Below are positions 55,635 through 64,000 of a stretch of DNA of 64,000 nucleotides, piece after piece. A program made the translations under genes and the position numbers. The notes below the pieces were generated by a model. That model saw only the letters and a list, made by a program, of their open reading frames with translations. It had not been told where the DNA came from and searched no databases. The stretch's first letter is position 1. Each line of letters begins with the position of its first letter. Origin of the DNA: Gordonia asplenii (GTDB lineage: Bacteria > Actinomycetota > Actinomycetes > Mycobacteriales > Mycobacteriaceae); the NCBI RefSeq assembly GCF_012933505.1, contig NZ_JABBNB010000023.1, positions 1 through 64,000 on the forward strand. Reading direction: 5' to 3'.

Positions 55635-57707
55635 CTAGAAACGTCCGCCGACGCCGATGCGGCCGGCGGTCCCGGTGCCGCCGAACGACCCCGGGGACCG
55701 ACCACCGCTGCTGAATCCGCCCCCGAAACCTCCGTCGAATCCGCCCGGACGGCCTGCTGCTCCGCGCAGGAAGCTGTCGACCAGCACGCCTGCCAGGACT
55801 GCCCCGGCCGTCGACGAATCCGACGTCAAGTTGGTCGACTCGGCGTTCTGCCAGGACACGACGTCGGCCTGCGCGGCCATCAACGCCTGATCGGCGAGGC
55901 TGCCCGCACGTCGGGCCAGGTCGGTCATCGTCGCGATGTCCTCGGGCGTGCCGCCGGTCGACCGTTGCGCCTGATCGAGCAACCGCTGCGCTTCGGCCAG
56001 CCGCGTGCGTGCCGTCGCCTGCACGGCGCCGCGCCGGGTCTCGATGAAGTCGACGGCCGCCGACACCTTGGCCGATGCCGCGGTCATCGACGCCGTGAGC
56101 AGCTCGCTGCGTCGCACGCGCTCCGACGATCGCTGTCGTGCGCCGGCCAGCGCAGCGTCGAGTGCGGCGTCCGCCTGTACCAGCTCGGTGAACGAGCCGA
56201 GCAGGTCGTTGACGGCTCCGGTCCGGGCCGACGTGAGCGACGTCTGGGCCGCGGCGATCGCGGTCGTCAGGTCGGCTGCGCCGTCGCCGCGCGCGGCAAG
56301 TGCCTGAGCTTCCGCGATCTCGCCCTCGACCTCGGTGATGAGTGCGGGCAGCTGTGTGCGCGCCGCGCGCAGGTTGGCCTCGGCGTTGCTGATGGCATCG
56401 AGCAGGCGATTGGCCTGGGTGAGCGCGCCTTCCGCGGAGCGGATCGCCGCCACCGCGGGACCCTGCTTGCCGACCGGCGCGGCGATCGCCTCGCGGCCCT
56501 GGTCGGCGGAATCGTCGGCGAAGGTGATCTGCTCGGCTGCCAATTCGATGTTGTGCGCGATCGACGTCAGGGCGTCGGCACCATATTTGCTGGTCAGGTC
56601 GGCGAGCAGTGGTCCGGCGGCAGCCACGCGTGCTTGTGCGGCGACCAGTTCGCGGGTCAACTCGTCGAACCGGGTGTCGGCGTTGATCAGCAGATTGCGC
56701 ATCTCGTCGAAGTTCGAGGCCTGTTCGTCGAGTGCGGCGTCGAGGTCGGTGCAGGTGGTGATGATCTGCACCAGCATCGACCGGCGTTCGTCGTCGGTCT
56801 CCGGAATGGCGTCGTCGAGCCGTTGCCGCAGCGCATAACTGGTCGCCAGCCCGGCGCGGGCCGCTTCGACGGCGTGCCGGAACGGCGCGGTTTCGACGGT
56901 GCCGAACTCGCTTTCGGCGAGCGCGAGCTCGTCGGCGCTGGTGGCGACGGCGTTGTCGGTGTCGGTGAGCACCTCCGAGGCCCACGGGTCGAGCACCGAC
57001 AGCGGCTGTGCGGAGAGCTGGTCGGCGGTCAGCTCCTCTTCACTGTCGCGCAGCGCCTCGATGGCCTCCTCGTTCTTGCGACGCCGAGTGCGTCGCGTGT
57101 AGAGGTAGGCGCCACCGCCGCCGACGACCAGCAGGCCGCCCAGTGCGGACCCGACGATCAACCCGGTGTGCGAGGGCTGCAACTGGTCGGTGATTCCATT
57201 CGCTGCCTCGATGCCCGCTTGCGCCCAATTTCCTTGGTGCAGTTGCGGTTCCACGAACTTACTGGCGACGGTGGTAAGTTTCGCCGAGCTGAGCCCGTCG
57301 ATGCTCCCGGATGCGTTGAGGTAGTACGAGCGCGAATCCGTGGCGACGGCGAGCAGGACGTCGCCGGTGCCGAGGTCGCTCATCGACGCGGTCCGCGCAG
57401 CCCAGTCCTGGGCGCTGAGGTTGCCGAAGTCGTGGACGTAGACCACCCAGAGTTGAACCTGGTTGTCGGCGTACAGCTTGTCGATCGTGCTCTGCAGGTT
57501 CGCGTGTTGCTGATTGGTGAGTGCGTTGGCGGTGTCGAGAACCGACTGTTGCAGGCGAGTCGGTTCGTCGGCACGCGCGGGCGCGGCGCCGACCGTTGCC
57601 ATCGCCAGGGCCATCGCCGCAAGTCCGACGGTCAACACGGCGAGAACCGACGCCGCGAGCAGTCGCTGTAGTGCGGCGAGCAAAGGCAGACCGGTGCGCA
57701 AACCCAT
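55635..57707 (-). CDS. TPM-domain membrane protein with long coiled coil and Gly-rich tail
   Basis: A 690-residue protein. A signal peptide (to about residue 46) leads into a TPM domain (VYVHDFGNLSAQDWAARTAS, DVLLAVATDSRSYYL) outside the membrane. A helix follows near 182-202, then a long cytoplasmic region rich in Ala, Glu, Asp and Leu heptads, and a tail of GGF/GGG repeats ending RIGVGGRF. It resembles Rv2345. TPM proteins occur in envelope and photosystem repair roles, but this architecture is uncharacterised. It is co-directional with the FAD oxidoreductase, 17 bases upstream. Confidence 0.85.
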   Translation of the reverse strand: MGLRTGLPLLAALQRLLAASVLAVLTVGLAAMALAMATVGAAPARADEPTRLQQSVLDTANALTNQQHANLQSTIDKLYADNQVQLWVVYVHDFGNLSAQDWAARTASMSDLGTGDVLLAVATDSRSYYLNASGSIDGLSSAKLTTVASKFVEPQLHQGNWAQAGIEAANGITDQLQPSHTGLIVGSALGGLLVVGGGGAYLYTRRTRRRKNEEAIEALRDSEEELTADQLSAQPLSVLDPWASEVLTDTDNAVATSADELALAESEFGTVETAPFRHAVEAARAGLATSYALRQRLDDAIPETDDERRSMLVQIITTCTDLDAALDEQASNFDEMRNLLINADTRFDELTRELVAAQARVAAAGPLLADLTSKYGADALTSIAHNIELAAEQITFADDSADQGREAIAAPVGKQGPAVAAIRSAEGALTQANRLLDAISNAEANLRAARTQLPALITEVEGEIAEAQALAARGDGAADLTTAIAAAQTSLTSARTGAVNDLLGSFTELVQADAALDAALAGARQRSSERVRRSELLTASMTAASAKVSAAVDFIETRRGAVQATARTRLAEAQRLLDQAQRSTGGTPEDIATMTDLARRAGSLADQALMAAQADVVSWQNAESTNLTSDSSTAGAVLAGVLVDSFLRGAAGRPGGFDGGFGGGFSSGGRSPGSFGGTGTAGRIGVGGRF

Positions 57708-57724
57708 GAAGCCAATCTAGCCGG

Positions 57725-59167
57725 TCACCGCTGGGCTTCTCCTGTGCGCCGCGCCAAGTTACCCATCCGAAGTATCGCCCGCGCCGCGTTGTAGCCGCTC
57801 ATTCCGTGTGCCCCGCCGCCCGGCGGCGTCGCCGACGAACACAGGTAGACGCCGTCGACGGGTGTTGCGTACGGGTTCGCCGACATCACCGGCCGAGCCA
57901 GCAGTTGGCGGAGACTGCTTGCGCCGCAACCGATGTCTCCACCGACGAGGTTGGGGTTGTAGCGGCTGTAATCGGCGGCGGTGATGACCCGGGAGGCGAG
58001 GATCACGTCTCGGAACCCGGGTGCGCATCGTTCGATCTCCGCGGTCATCGCCTCGCTCATGTCGACGTCGGAACCGTGCGGGACGTGGCAGTAGCTCCAG
58101 GCGACATGCCTGTTCGACGCCGCGCGGGACGGATCGATCCGGGTCGGTTCGCCGCCGAGCAGCCACGGGCGGAGCGGATGGCGACCGGCGGCGACGTCGG
58201 CTTCGACCGTGCGGATGACATCGTAGGACGTCGCGAGGTGGAAGGTCGCGGTGCGCGCCAGGTCGCGACCCCGCCACGGGATCGGTTCGGACAGCAGGTA
58301 GTCGACCTTGCACACGCCCGGACCGTATCGATACCCGGCCAGGCGGCGTCGGTACCCCGCGGGCAGGCGGTCACCGAGAATCGCCGCCAGCGCCGTCGGG
58401 GAAGTATCGAAGAGGACGGCGCGCGCTCGCGGGATCTCGTCGAAAGCCGTTATCTGCCAACCTGTTTCTACTCGTCCGCTGAAGCCGTGCAGCACGCCGG
58501 CCAGGGCGTCGGCGATCGCCTGCGAACCGCCGCGGGCGATCGGCCAACCGGTCGTCGACGCGGCGGCGGTCAACAGCAGCCCGGCCGCGGCCGACGCGGG
58601 AGCCGACGTCGGGCGGATGCCGTGTGCGGCGACGGCCGCGAACGCCGTCTTGGCGTCGTCGGTGGTGAACGCCGCGGTCAACAGGTCCGTGGAGCAGAGT
58701 GCGCGCGGACCGAACGACAGCCACGGCCGCGGATCGTCGGGAAACGACAGGGGCGACAACACTTGTCGCGCCAGGCGCGCGGGGTCACCGCTGAGCGGGC
58801 CGAGGACGCGACGCCACCGCGCGGCGTCGACGCCGAGATTGCGCAGCGTCTGCTCCCAGGACCGTTCGACGCTGAGCGTGCGCGCGGCGTCGAAGACGTG
58901 GGTGAAGGAGACGTCGGGGGTGAGCCATCGCAGCCCGTGCTCGTCGAGCGGCCACCGCATCCATGCCGGTGAGATGAACCCGAGCGGATGCACCGCGGCG
59001 CAGACGTCGTGGCGGTTGCCGGCCTCGAACAGCTCGCTCGAGCGCAGCCCGCCCCCGATGGTGTCGGCTCCCTCGATCACCAGCACCGACCACCCCGCCT
59101 CGGCAAAGGTGATCGCGGCAGTCAGTCCGTTGGGCCCGGACCCGACGACCACGGCGTCGTAACTCAT
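57725..59167 (-). CDS. FAD-dependent oxidoreductase, phytoene-dehydrogenase-like (second copy)
   Basis: A 480-residue paralogue of the protein at 20329-21732. It shares VVVGSGPNGLTAAITFAEAG, GGGLRSSEL, PLGFISPAW and the C-terminal GVYLCSSATPPGGGAHGMSG. ATG 59167 begins MSYDAVV. Unlike its paralogue it is not linked to fadD but to an LLM-family oxidoreductase upstream and a TPM protein downstream, so the two probably act on different substrates. The start follows the LLM gene by 21 bases. Confidence 0.87.
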   Translation of the reverse strand: MSYDAVVVGSGPNGLTAAITFAEAGWSVLVIEGADTIGGGLRSSELFEAGNRHDVCAAVHPLGFISPAWMRWPLDEHGLRWLTPDVSFTHVFDAARTLSVERSWEQTLRNLGVDAARWRRVLGPLSGDPARLARQVLSPLSFPDDPRPWLSFGPRALCSTDLLTAAFTTDDAKTAFAAVAAHGIRPTSAPASAAAGLLLTAAASTTGWPIARGGSQAIADALAGVLHGFSGRVETGWQITAFDEIPRARAVLFDTSPTALAAILGDRLPAGYRRRLAGYRYGPGVCKVDYLLSEPIPWRGRDLARTATFHLATSYDVIRTVEADVAAGRHPLRPWLLGGEPTRIDPSRAASNRHVAWSYCHVPHGSDVDMSEAMTAEIERCAPGFRDVILASRVITAADYSRYNPNLVGGDIGCGASSLRQLLARPVMSANPYATPVDGVYLCSSATPPGGGAHGMSGYNAARAILRMGNLARRTGEAQR

Positions 59168-59188
59168 GCGAGCTACCGGGACAAGTGC

Positions 59189-59986
59189 CTACCCGTTGCG
59201 CCCGTCGCGCCACTTGCACAGTGCCGCAAGGGGACTCAGATCGTAGTCGGGGCCGCCGACGCCGACGGTGAGCAGCGAGACCCCCTCGTCGGCGAGGGCG
59301 TCGGCGCGGCGCAGGATGTCGTCGATGCTGTCGGCGGGGTTGCCGGCCGCCGTCGAGCGTTCGATGGTCTGCGGGTCGCGGCCGACGGCGGCGCAGTGCT
59401 CGGCGAGAATCGCCGACTTGGCCCGGTATTCCTCGACCTGGAGGAACGAATGCCAGATATCACCGTGCTGCGCAACGTATTTGAGCGTCTTCTTCTCACC
59501 GGAGCCGCCGATCAGAACGGGGATGTCGCGCGTCGGAGCCGGGTTGAGCTTGGCCCATCGAGCCTCGATCCGCGGCAGCGCCTCGCCCAGATCGTTCAAT
59601 CGTGAACCGGCGGTGCCGAAGTCGTAGCCGTATTCGTCGTAGTCCTTCTTGAACCACCCCGAGCCGATGCCGAGGATCAGGCGGCCGGCACTGATGTGGT
59701 CGACGGTGCGTGCCATGTCGGCGAGCAACTCCGGGTTGCGGTAGGAGTTGCAGGTGACCAGCGCGCCGATCTGCACGCGCGTGGTCTGCTCGGCCCACGC
59801 TCCCAGCATGGTCCAGCACTCGAAGTGGGCGCCGTCGGGATCGCCGTAGAGCGGATAGAAGTGGTCCCAGTTGAAAGCGACGTCGATGCCGATGTCCTCG
59901 GCGCGTCGAACCGCGTCGCGGATCAGCGCGTACTCCGGAGCGTGTTGTGGTTGAAGCTGGACACCGATACGAATGGGGAAGGCCAT
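59189..59986 (-). CDS. LLM-class (luciferase-like), probably F420-dependent oxidoreductase
   Basis: A 265-residue TIM-barrel oxidoreductase. AFNWDHFYPLYGDP, GALVTCNSYRNPELLADMAR, ISAGRLILGIGSGWFKKDYD and the final DALADEGVSLLTVG match the F420-dependent TIGR03-type LLM proteins of mycobacteria. ATG 59986 begins MAFPIRIGVQL. It is divergent from a PLP enzyme and heads a co-directional group with the FAD oxidoreductase and TPM genes. The substrate is unknown; F420 use is inferred from the family. Confidence 0.87.
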   Translation of the reverse strand: MAFPIRIGVQLQPQHAPEYALIRDAVRRAEDIGIDVAFNWDHFYPLYGDPDGAHFECWTMLGAWAEQTTRVQIGALVTCNSYRNPELLADMARTVDHISAGRLILGIGSGWFKKDYDEYGYDFGTAGSRLNDLGEALPRIEARWAKLNPAPTRDIPVLIGGSGEKKTLKYVAQHGDIWHSFLQVEEYRAKSAILAEHCAAVGRDPQTIERSTAAGNPADSIDDILRRADALADEGVSLLTVGVGGPDYDLSPLAALCKWRDGRNG

Positions 59987-60059
59987 GACTGCCAGTGTGC
60001 CGGGTGAAGATGAACAATGCAGGTGATCTCCGCGACCGAGCAGACGAGACGAGGATCCG

Positions 60060-61202
60060 ATGACCCGACCCCATGCTCCCGACCTCGACGTTCTCCGGCG
60101 TCGCACCAGCGAGAAATGGTCGTTGTACCCCGACGATGTGCTGCCGCTGTTCGTCGCCGAGATGGACTACCAGGTCGCGCCGTTCATCGCCGACGCGCTG
60201 ATCGAGCAGATCCGTTGCGACGACTTGGGATACGTCGCGGGCGCCGGCGACGTCGGTGAGGCGTTCGCGGGTTTCGCCGCCCGACGCTGGGGATGGAGTG
60301 TCGATCCGTCGGGGGTTTCGGTCACCACCGACGTCAGCGTGGTGATCGCCGAGGCGCTGCGGGTGATGATCTCGCCGGGCGACACGGTGGTGATCACCTC
60401 GCCGGTGTACCCGCCGTTCTTCGACCTCGTCGTCGAGGCCGGTGGGCGAGTGGCTGATGTGCCGCTGGCGCACGGACGGCTGGATCTGGCCGAGATCGCC
60501 GCCGCGCTGGCCGACGGTGCCCGCGCCGTTCTGTTGTGCCATCCGCATAATCCATTGGGACACAGTCATTCTCGCGAAGAGCTGGTCGAACTCGCCGCAC
60601 TGGCGCAGCGGCACGGCGCGCTCGTGCTGTCCGACGAGATCCACGCGCCGCTCGTCTACGACCCGGGCTTCGTCCCATTCCTCTCCTGCGGTGCCGCGGC
60701 CCGCTCGATCGGTGTCGCCGCGCACTCGGCGAGCAAGGCGTTCAACCTCGCGGGCGTGAAATGCGCGCTGACGGTCACGGCGTCGGAGCCGATGCGGGCG
60801 ATGATCGCGCGCCAACCCGAGGAGGTGACGTTCCGGACGAGCATCCTCGGGCGGACGGCGACGTCGGCCGCGTATCGGCTCGGCGACGACTGGCTGGACG
60901 CGACGGTCGAGGAGATCCGGGCCGGTCGGGATCTGTTGGGGCGGTTGCTCGACGAGCGACTGCCGCTCGTTCGGTGGACGCCGCCCGCGGCGTCGTATCT
61001 GGCGTGGCTCGACTTTCGGGGTTACCCGCAACTCGGCGACGACCCGGCGTCGACGCTGCTCGAGACGGCCGGCGTCGCGCTGCAGGCCGGTCCGCCGTTC
61101 GGGCCGTCGGGGGTGGGGTTCGCGCGCCTCAACTTCGCCTGCTCACCGCAGGTGCTGACCGAGGCCGTGGAGCGGATCGCGGCTACCGCGACGGTCGAGT
61201 AG
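60060..61202 (+). CDS. PLP-dependent aminotransferase / C-S lyase (MalY/PatB-like)
   Basis: A 380-residue fold-type I enzyme. The N-terminus SEKWSLYPDDVLPLFVAEMD is typical of the MalY/PatB cystathionine beta-lyase group; LLCHPHNPLGHSHSREEL and LVLSDEIHAPLVY carry cofactor contacts, and the PLP lysine is in SASKAFNLAG. It would cleave cystathionine or transaminate an aromatic amino acid; family members do both. ATG 60060 has AGACGAGG upstream. It resembles Rv2294. Confidence 0.88.
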   Translation: MTRPHAPDLDVLRRRTSEKWSLYPDDVLPLFVAEMDYQVAPFIADALIEQIRCDDLGYVAGAGDVGEAFAGFAARRWGWSVDPSGVSVTTDVSVVIAEALRVMISPGDTVVITSPVYPPFFDLVVEAGGRVADVPLAHGRLDLAEIAAALADGARAVLLCHPHNPLGHSHSREELVELAALAQRHGALVLSDEIHAPLVYDPGFVPFLSCGAAARSIGVAAHSASKAFNLAGVKCALTVTASEPMRAMIARQPEEVTFRTSILGRTATSAAYRLGDDWLDATVEEIRAGRDLLGRLLDERLPLVRWTPPAASYLAWLDFRGYPQLGDDPASTLLETAGVALQAGPPFGPSGVGFARLNFACSPQVLTEAVERIAATATVE

Positions 61203-61268
61203 GGACCAGCCGCGAAGCGGTGGTCCCGTCATCGAGACCATGCCGCGTCCACTTGTCGTACCCCGATG

Positions 61269-61282
61269 CGAACATATGTTCG
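61269..61282. promoter_or_regulatory. SOS box (LexA operator)
   Basis: CGAACATATGTTCG is a perfect palindrome matching the mycobacterial/Bacillus-type SOS core GAACNNNNGTTC. It overlaps the candidate dinB start ATG 61276, so LexA would block the promoter or transcript start directly. Confidence 0.8.
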
Positions 61283-62490
61283 TGCGGATACCTCAGACCG
61301 AACGCAGCGACGCGTCGATCCTGCATGCCGACCTGGACTCGTTCTACGCGTCGGTCGAGCAGCGGGACAACCCCGAGCTGCGGGGGCGCCCGGTGCTGGT
61401 CGGAGGCGGTGTCGTGGTAGCCGCGAGCTATGAGGCGAAGGCATTCGGGGTGCGTTGCCCGATGTCGGGGCGCGAGGCGATGGCGATGTGCCCCGGTGCG
61501 GTCATGGCCCGCCCGCGGTTCGACGCGTACATGGAGGCGAGCAATGCCGTCTTCGAGATCTTCCGGGACACCACACCTCTCGTCGAGGGCATCTCCGTCG
61601 ACGAGGCGTTCCTCGATGTCGGGGGACTGCGGCGGATCTCCGGTACGCCGATGGAGATCGCCACGGCGCTGCGGGCGCGGGTCCGGGCCGACGTCGGGCT
61701 GCCGATCACCGTCGGCGTCGCACGCAGCAAGTTCCTCGCCAAGGTGGCCAGCGCCGTCGGGAAACCCGATGGGCTGCTTGAGGTTCCGCCCGACGCCGAG
61801 CTGGAATTCCTGCATCCGCTGCCGGTCCGCCGCCTCTGGGGCGTCGGGGCGATCACCGAGGCCAAGCTCGCCGACGCCGGGGTGCGGACCGTCGGTGAGC
61901 TGGCCGCACTCGGCGAGACGCGACTGTCCGGAGTTCTGGGCCGGGCGTCCGGGCGGCATCTGTATTCCCTTGCGATGGCGCAAGATCCGCGTCGAGTCGA
62001 AACGGGACGTCGGCGCGGATCGATCGGATCGCAGCGAGCGCTGGGACGTCGGCCCAAGACGCCCGACGACCTGGAAGCGACGCTGATCGCCATCGTCGAG
62101 CGGTTGGCGAAACGGTTGCGCAAGGCGGAGCGGCTGACCCGAACCGTGGTGTTGCGCTTACGGTTCGACGATTTCGGGCGGGCGACGCGGTCGAAGTCGA
62201 TACTGACGCCCACCGATCGGACCGACGTCATCATGGCGTTGGCGCGCGACTTGTTCCACGACGCGCTGCCGCTGATCGCCGAACGTGGTTGCACGCTGAT
62301 CGGATTGTCGTTGACCAACCTCGACGACGCCGATTCCGCCCAGCTGACCCTGCCGTTCGACGACGATCACCAGGAAAGCCTCGACAAGACCATGGATGAT
62401 CTGCGGTCGAGATTCGGCGTCGACGCCGTGACCCGGGCCGTGTTGGTGGGCAGACACCACGGCGCGGACGCGCCGATGTTGCCGGATTAG
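61276..62490 (+). CDS. dinB: DNA polymerase IV, Y-family translesion polymerase
   Basis: A Y-family polymerase of about 404 residues. Palm residues are in LHADLDSFYASVEQ and GISVDEAFLDVG; AASYEAKAFGVRCPMSGREA and ITVGVARSKFLAKVASAVGK are the standard finger and palm motifs. A beta-clamp motif, QLTLPF, lies near the C-terminus. ATG 61276 is used, but it lies inside the SOS box; ATG 61240 and GTG 61282 are in frame and possible. The enzyme copies past damaged bases with low fidelity, and the SOS box indicates DNA-damage induction. Confidence 0.92.
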   Translation: MFVRIPQTERSDASILHADLDSFYASVEQRDNPELRGRPVLVGGGVVVAASYEAKAFGVRCPMSGREAMAMCPGAVMARPRFDAYMEASNAVFEIFRDTTPLVEGISVDEAFLDVGGLRRISGTPMEIATALRARVRADVGLPITVGVARSKFLAKVASAVGKPDGLLEVPPDAELEFLHPLPVRRLWGVGAITEAKLADAGVRTVGELAALGETRLSGVLGRASGRHLYSLAMAQDPRRVETGRRRGSIGSQRALGRRPKTPDDLEATLIAIVERLAKRLRKAERLTRTVVLRLRFDDFGRATRSKSILTPTDRTDVIMALARDLFHDALPLIAERGCTLIGLSLTNLDDADSAQLTLPFDDDHQESLDKTMDDLRSRFGVDAVTRAVLVGRHHGADAPMLPD

Positions 62491-62539
62491 GCGCCGTCGG
62501 GAGTCTGTGGCGCGGGCTCGCCGATCCCGCCCCGTCGAG

Positions 62540-63005
62540 TCACGACTCGACGGTCTTCTCGAAGAACACTCGATCGAAGCCGTCGACATGTCGTCGATCC
62601 ACTTCGACGTAGCCCAGATGCCGATACAGCTCCAGGTTCTCGGTCATCGCCGCGTTCGTGTACAGCCGCACCCCACCCAGACCCGCGTCTGCGGCGTGGG
62701 ACTGGGCATGAGCCAGCAACGACCGCCCGTATCCCCGGCCACGCGCGGACGGTGCAATAGCCACGTTCTCGACGAACAGATGCGCCCGATCGACGCGACT
62801 GACCAGCACACCGACCACCTCGTCGCCGACGACGAGTACCTCCACATCGTCCGACGTCGCGATCAGGGCGCTGGTCGACGTCCATCGGCGCTGGTCGACG
62901 GCCCATTCGCGGCTCGTATCCGGAGAAGGCGGCGGCGACTATCGATGCCACCCGCCCGACGTCGCCGGGCTCGGCGGGCCGGATCGTCGTCGGGTCGGCA
63001 TCCAT
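62540..63005 (-). pseudogene. GNAT acetyltransferase, frameshifted
   Basis: The N-terminal part from ATG 63005 (TTIRPAEPGDVGRVASIVAA, then YEPRMGRRPAPMDVDQ) and the C-terminal part (ALIATSDDVEVLVVGDEVVG, VENVAIAPSARGRGYGRSLL with the acetyl-CoA loop, stop 62540) are in different frames. Skipping one base at about 62870 restores a continuous protein of about 154 residues that matches the family throughout. A 13-base direct repeat, GTCGACCAGCGCC on the coding strand, occurs twice 20 bases apart at the junction. It is either a recent mutation or a sequencing error. Confidence 0.8.
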
Positions 63006-63157
63006 GCCCGCGACCGTATCAGCGCGGTGAGCAAAACGATCAAAACGCGACTAACGCTCACAAGCGTGACTGTGACCGCCACCACCTCGACACTCATTCA
63101 CAACCGAAGTCACCGCCGGGTGGCCGGAATCCCTTCCACGAATGAATTGAGAAAGCG

Positions 63158-64000
63158 ATGTTGGTAGCGCTGGGCCTCGCGATGGTGGCCACGTTCATGT
63201 TCCTCATCATGACGAAACGTGCGACCCCGGTGGTCGCACTGATCCTGGTGCCCACCGCCTTCGGCTTGTTCGCCGGCGCCGGACTCGGCATCAGCGACAT
63301 GATCTCCGACGGCATCAAAGACCTCGCCCCGACGGCGGCGATGCTGTTCTTCGCCATCATCTTCTTCGGCATCATGATCGACGTCGGGCTGTTCGACCCG
63401 ATCGTCCGCGGCGTGGTGCGCCTGGTCCGCAACGATCCGGCGCGGCTCGTCGTCGGCACCGCGGTGCTCGCGGCGATCGTGTCACTCGACGGAGACGGCT
63501 CGACGACCTTCATCATCGTGACCTCGGCGCTCCTGCCGCTCTACCTGAAGCTCGGCGTCAGCCCCGTCGTCCTCACTGTCACCGCGGGCCTGGCCAACGG
63601 AACGATGAACATCCTGCCGTGGGGCGGTCCGACGGCCCGCGCGGCGTCGGCCCTCAAAATCGACACCTCCGACGTCTTCCTTCCGATGATCCCCTCGTTG
63701 ATCGCCGCGATGGTCGTCGTGCTCGCGTTCTCCTACCACCTGGGTGTTCTCGAGCGGCGTCGGATCGGCCGGATCGAGATCCGTGAGTCGATCCTCGCAT
63801 CGGTCGCAACCCGCAAGTCCCCGGCTCTGGCTGGCGGATCCGCCGACGCCACCGTCGACGCCGTGGAGACCACGTCGACGGGTACGGCATCGACCGGCAC
63901 CGCAAACACCGGCGACGACAACGCCTTCACCGGAGTTCTCGATCCCAACCGCTCTACCCTCCGACCGAAACTGCTGTGGGCCAACGCCGCGCTGACCATC
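63158..64000 (+). CDS. CitMHS-family citrate/H+ symporter (5' part, runs off the window)
   Basis: ATG 63158 begins MLVALGLAMVATFMFLIMTK and the frame is open to the window edge (281 codons). At least six hydrophobic helices are visible, with the family motif AAIVSLDGDGSTTFIIVTSA and GLANGTMNILPWGGPTARAA. Members carry metal-citrate or other di/tricarboxylates with protons. A hydrophilic, Thr/Ala/Gly-rich loop follows at about residues 210-260. GAGAAAG lies upstream of the ATG. No regulator is seen nearby. Confidence 0.87.
   Translation, partial: MLVALGLAMVATFMFLIMTKRATPVVALILVPTAFGLFAGAGLGISDMISDGIKDLAPTAAMLFFAIIFFGIMIDVGLFDPIVRGVVRLVRNDPARLVVGTAVLAAIVSLDGDGSTTFIIVTSALLPLYLKLGVSPVVLTVTAGLANGTMNILPWGGPTARAASALKIDTSDVFLPMIPSLIAAMVVVLAFSYHLGVLERRRIGRIEIRESILASVATRKSPALAGGSADATVDAVETTSTGTASTGTANTGDDNAFTGVLDPNRSTLRPKLLWANAALTI

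Overview
The window is high-GC actinobacterial chromosome. It most resembles the order Mycobacteriales, and Gordonia or a close relative is my best guess. The main reason is gene order: several blocks match Mycobacterium tuberculosis loci from memory. These are glpD/TetR/flavoprotein/diacylglycerol kinase (Rv2249c-Rv2252), cca/Nudix/DUF6049-like/MurJ (Rv3907c-Rv3910), MFS/YqgE ... leuS (Rv0037c-Rv0041) and DUF7847/DUF4129/DUF4350/MoxR/DUF58/SpoIIM-like/RDD (Rv3689-Rv3695). A KstR-type operator, a mycobacterial-type SOS box and many GTG or leaderless-looking starts fit the same picture. I see no tRNA, rRNA or CRISPR array.

Layout. 1-2814 is an accessory patch: the end of a probable DUF222/HNH-family protein whose C-terminal tail has been duplicated and has decayed, a 172-bp dispersed repeat, and a complete IS701-family element inserted with a CTAG duplication. 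2815-4053 is a divergent MarR/hydrolase pair. 4067-8812 is a glycerol-3-phosphate and ether/phospholipid block around a TetR operator. 8817-18019 holds cca, then an overlapping Nudix/DUF6049-like/MurJ-pseudokinase operon for cell-wall lipid II export. 18031-20328 has tag, an acidic calcium-binding-repeat protein and egtE. 20329-26393 is a divergent locus in which a PucR regulator faces fadD, a DUF3556 membrane protein and an FAD oxidoreductase. 26417-33182 carries two MFS exporters, a TetR, a two-component pair split by a quinone oxidoreductase, and a small membrane protein. 33231-40437 runs YqgE, a secreted CocE-type hydrolase, a bile-acid:sodium-symporter-family carrier, an SdpI-like protein with a Cys-rich tail, and leuS.

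40441-41202 and 46344-47021 are gene-free repeat islands. They contain tandem repeats and two composite elements bounded by a 12-bp inverted repeat, each with a ~172-bp core also found at 947-1118. Between them lie a TfoX-like gene, an acyl-CoA dehydrogenase, and the RDD/SpoIIM-like divergent pair. That pair is split by an IS4-family element with a 10-bp target duplication and a frameshifted transposase. 47022-52395 is a tightly overlapping five-gene operon (DUF7847, DUF4129, DUF4350, MoxR, DUF58), a widely conserved envelope module of unknown function. 52438-52883 is a ketosteroid isomerase under a near-perfect KstR operator. 53120-55577 is a MarR/MFS/SDR operon with a palindromic operator. 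55635-59986 has a TPM-domain protein, a second FAD oxidoreductase and an LLM-family oxidoreductase. 60060-64000 ends with a MalY-like aminotransferase, dinB under an SOS box, a frameshifted GNAT gene and the start of a citrate-type transporter.

The strongest observations are the composite inverted-repeat elements with a structured core, the two cleanly bounded IS insertions, the KstR-controlled isomerase, the PucR/FadD/DUF3556/FAD locus, a probable internal translation start in murJ, and the MoxR module. Family names come from recognising sequence by eye. No database search was run.
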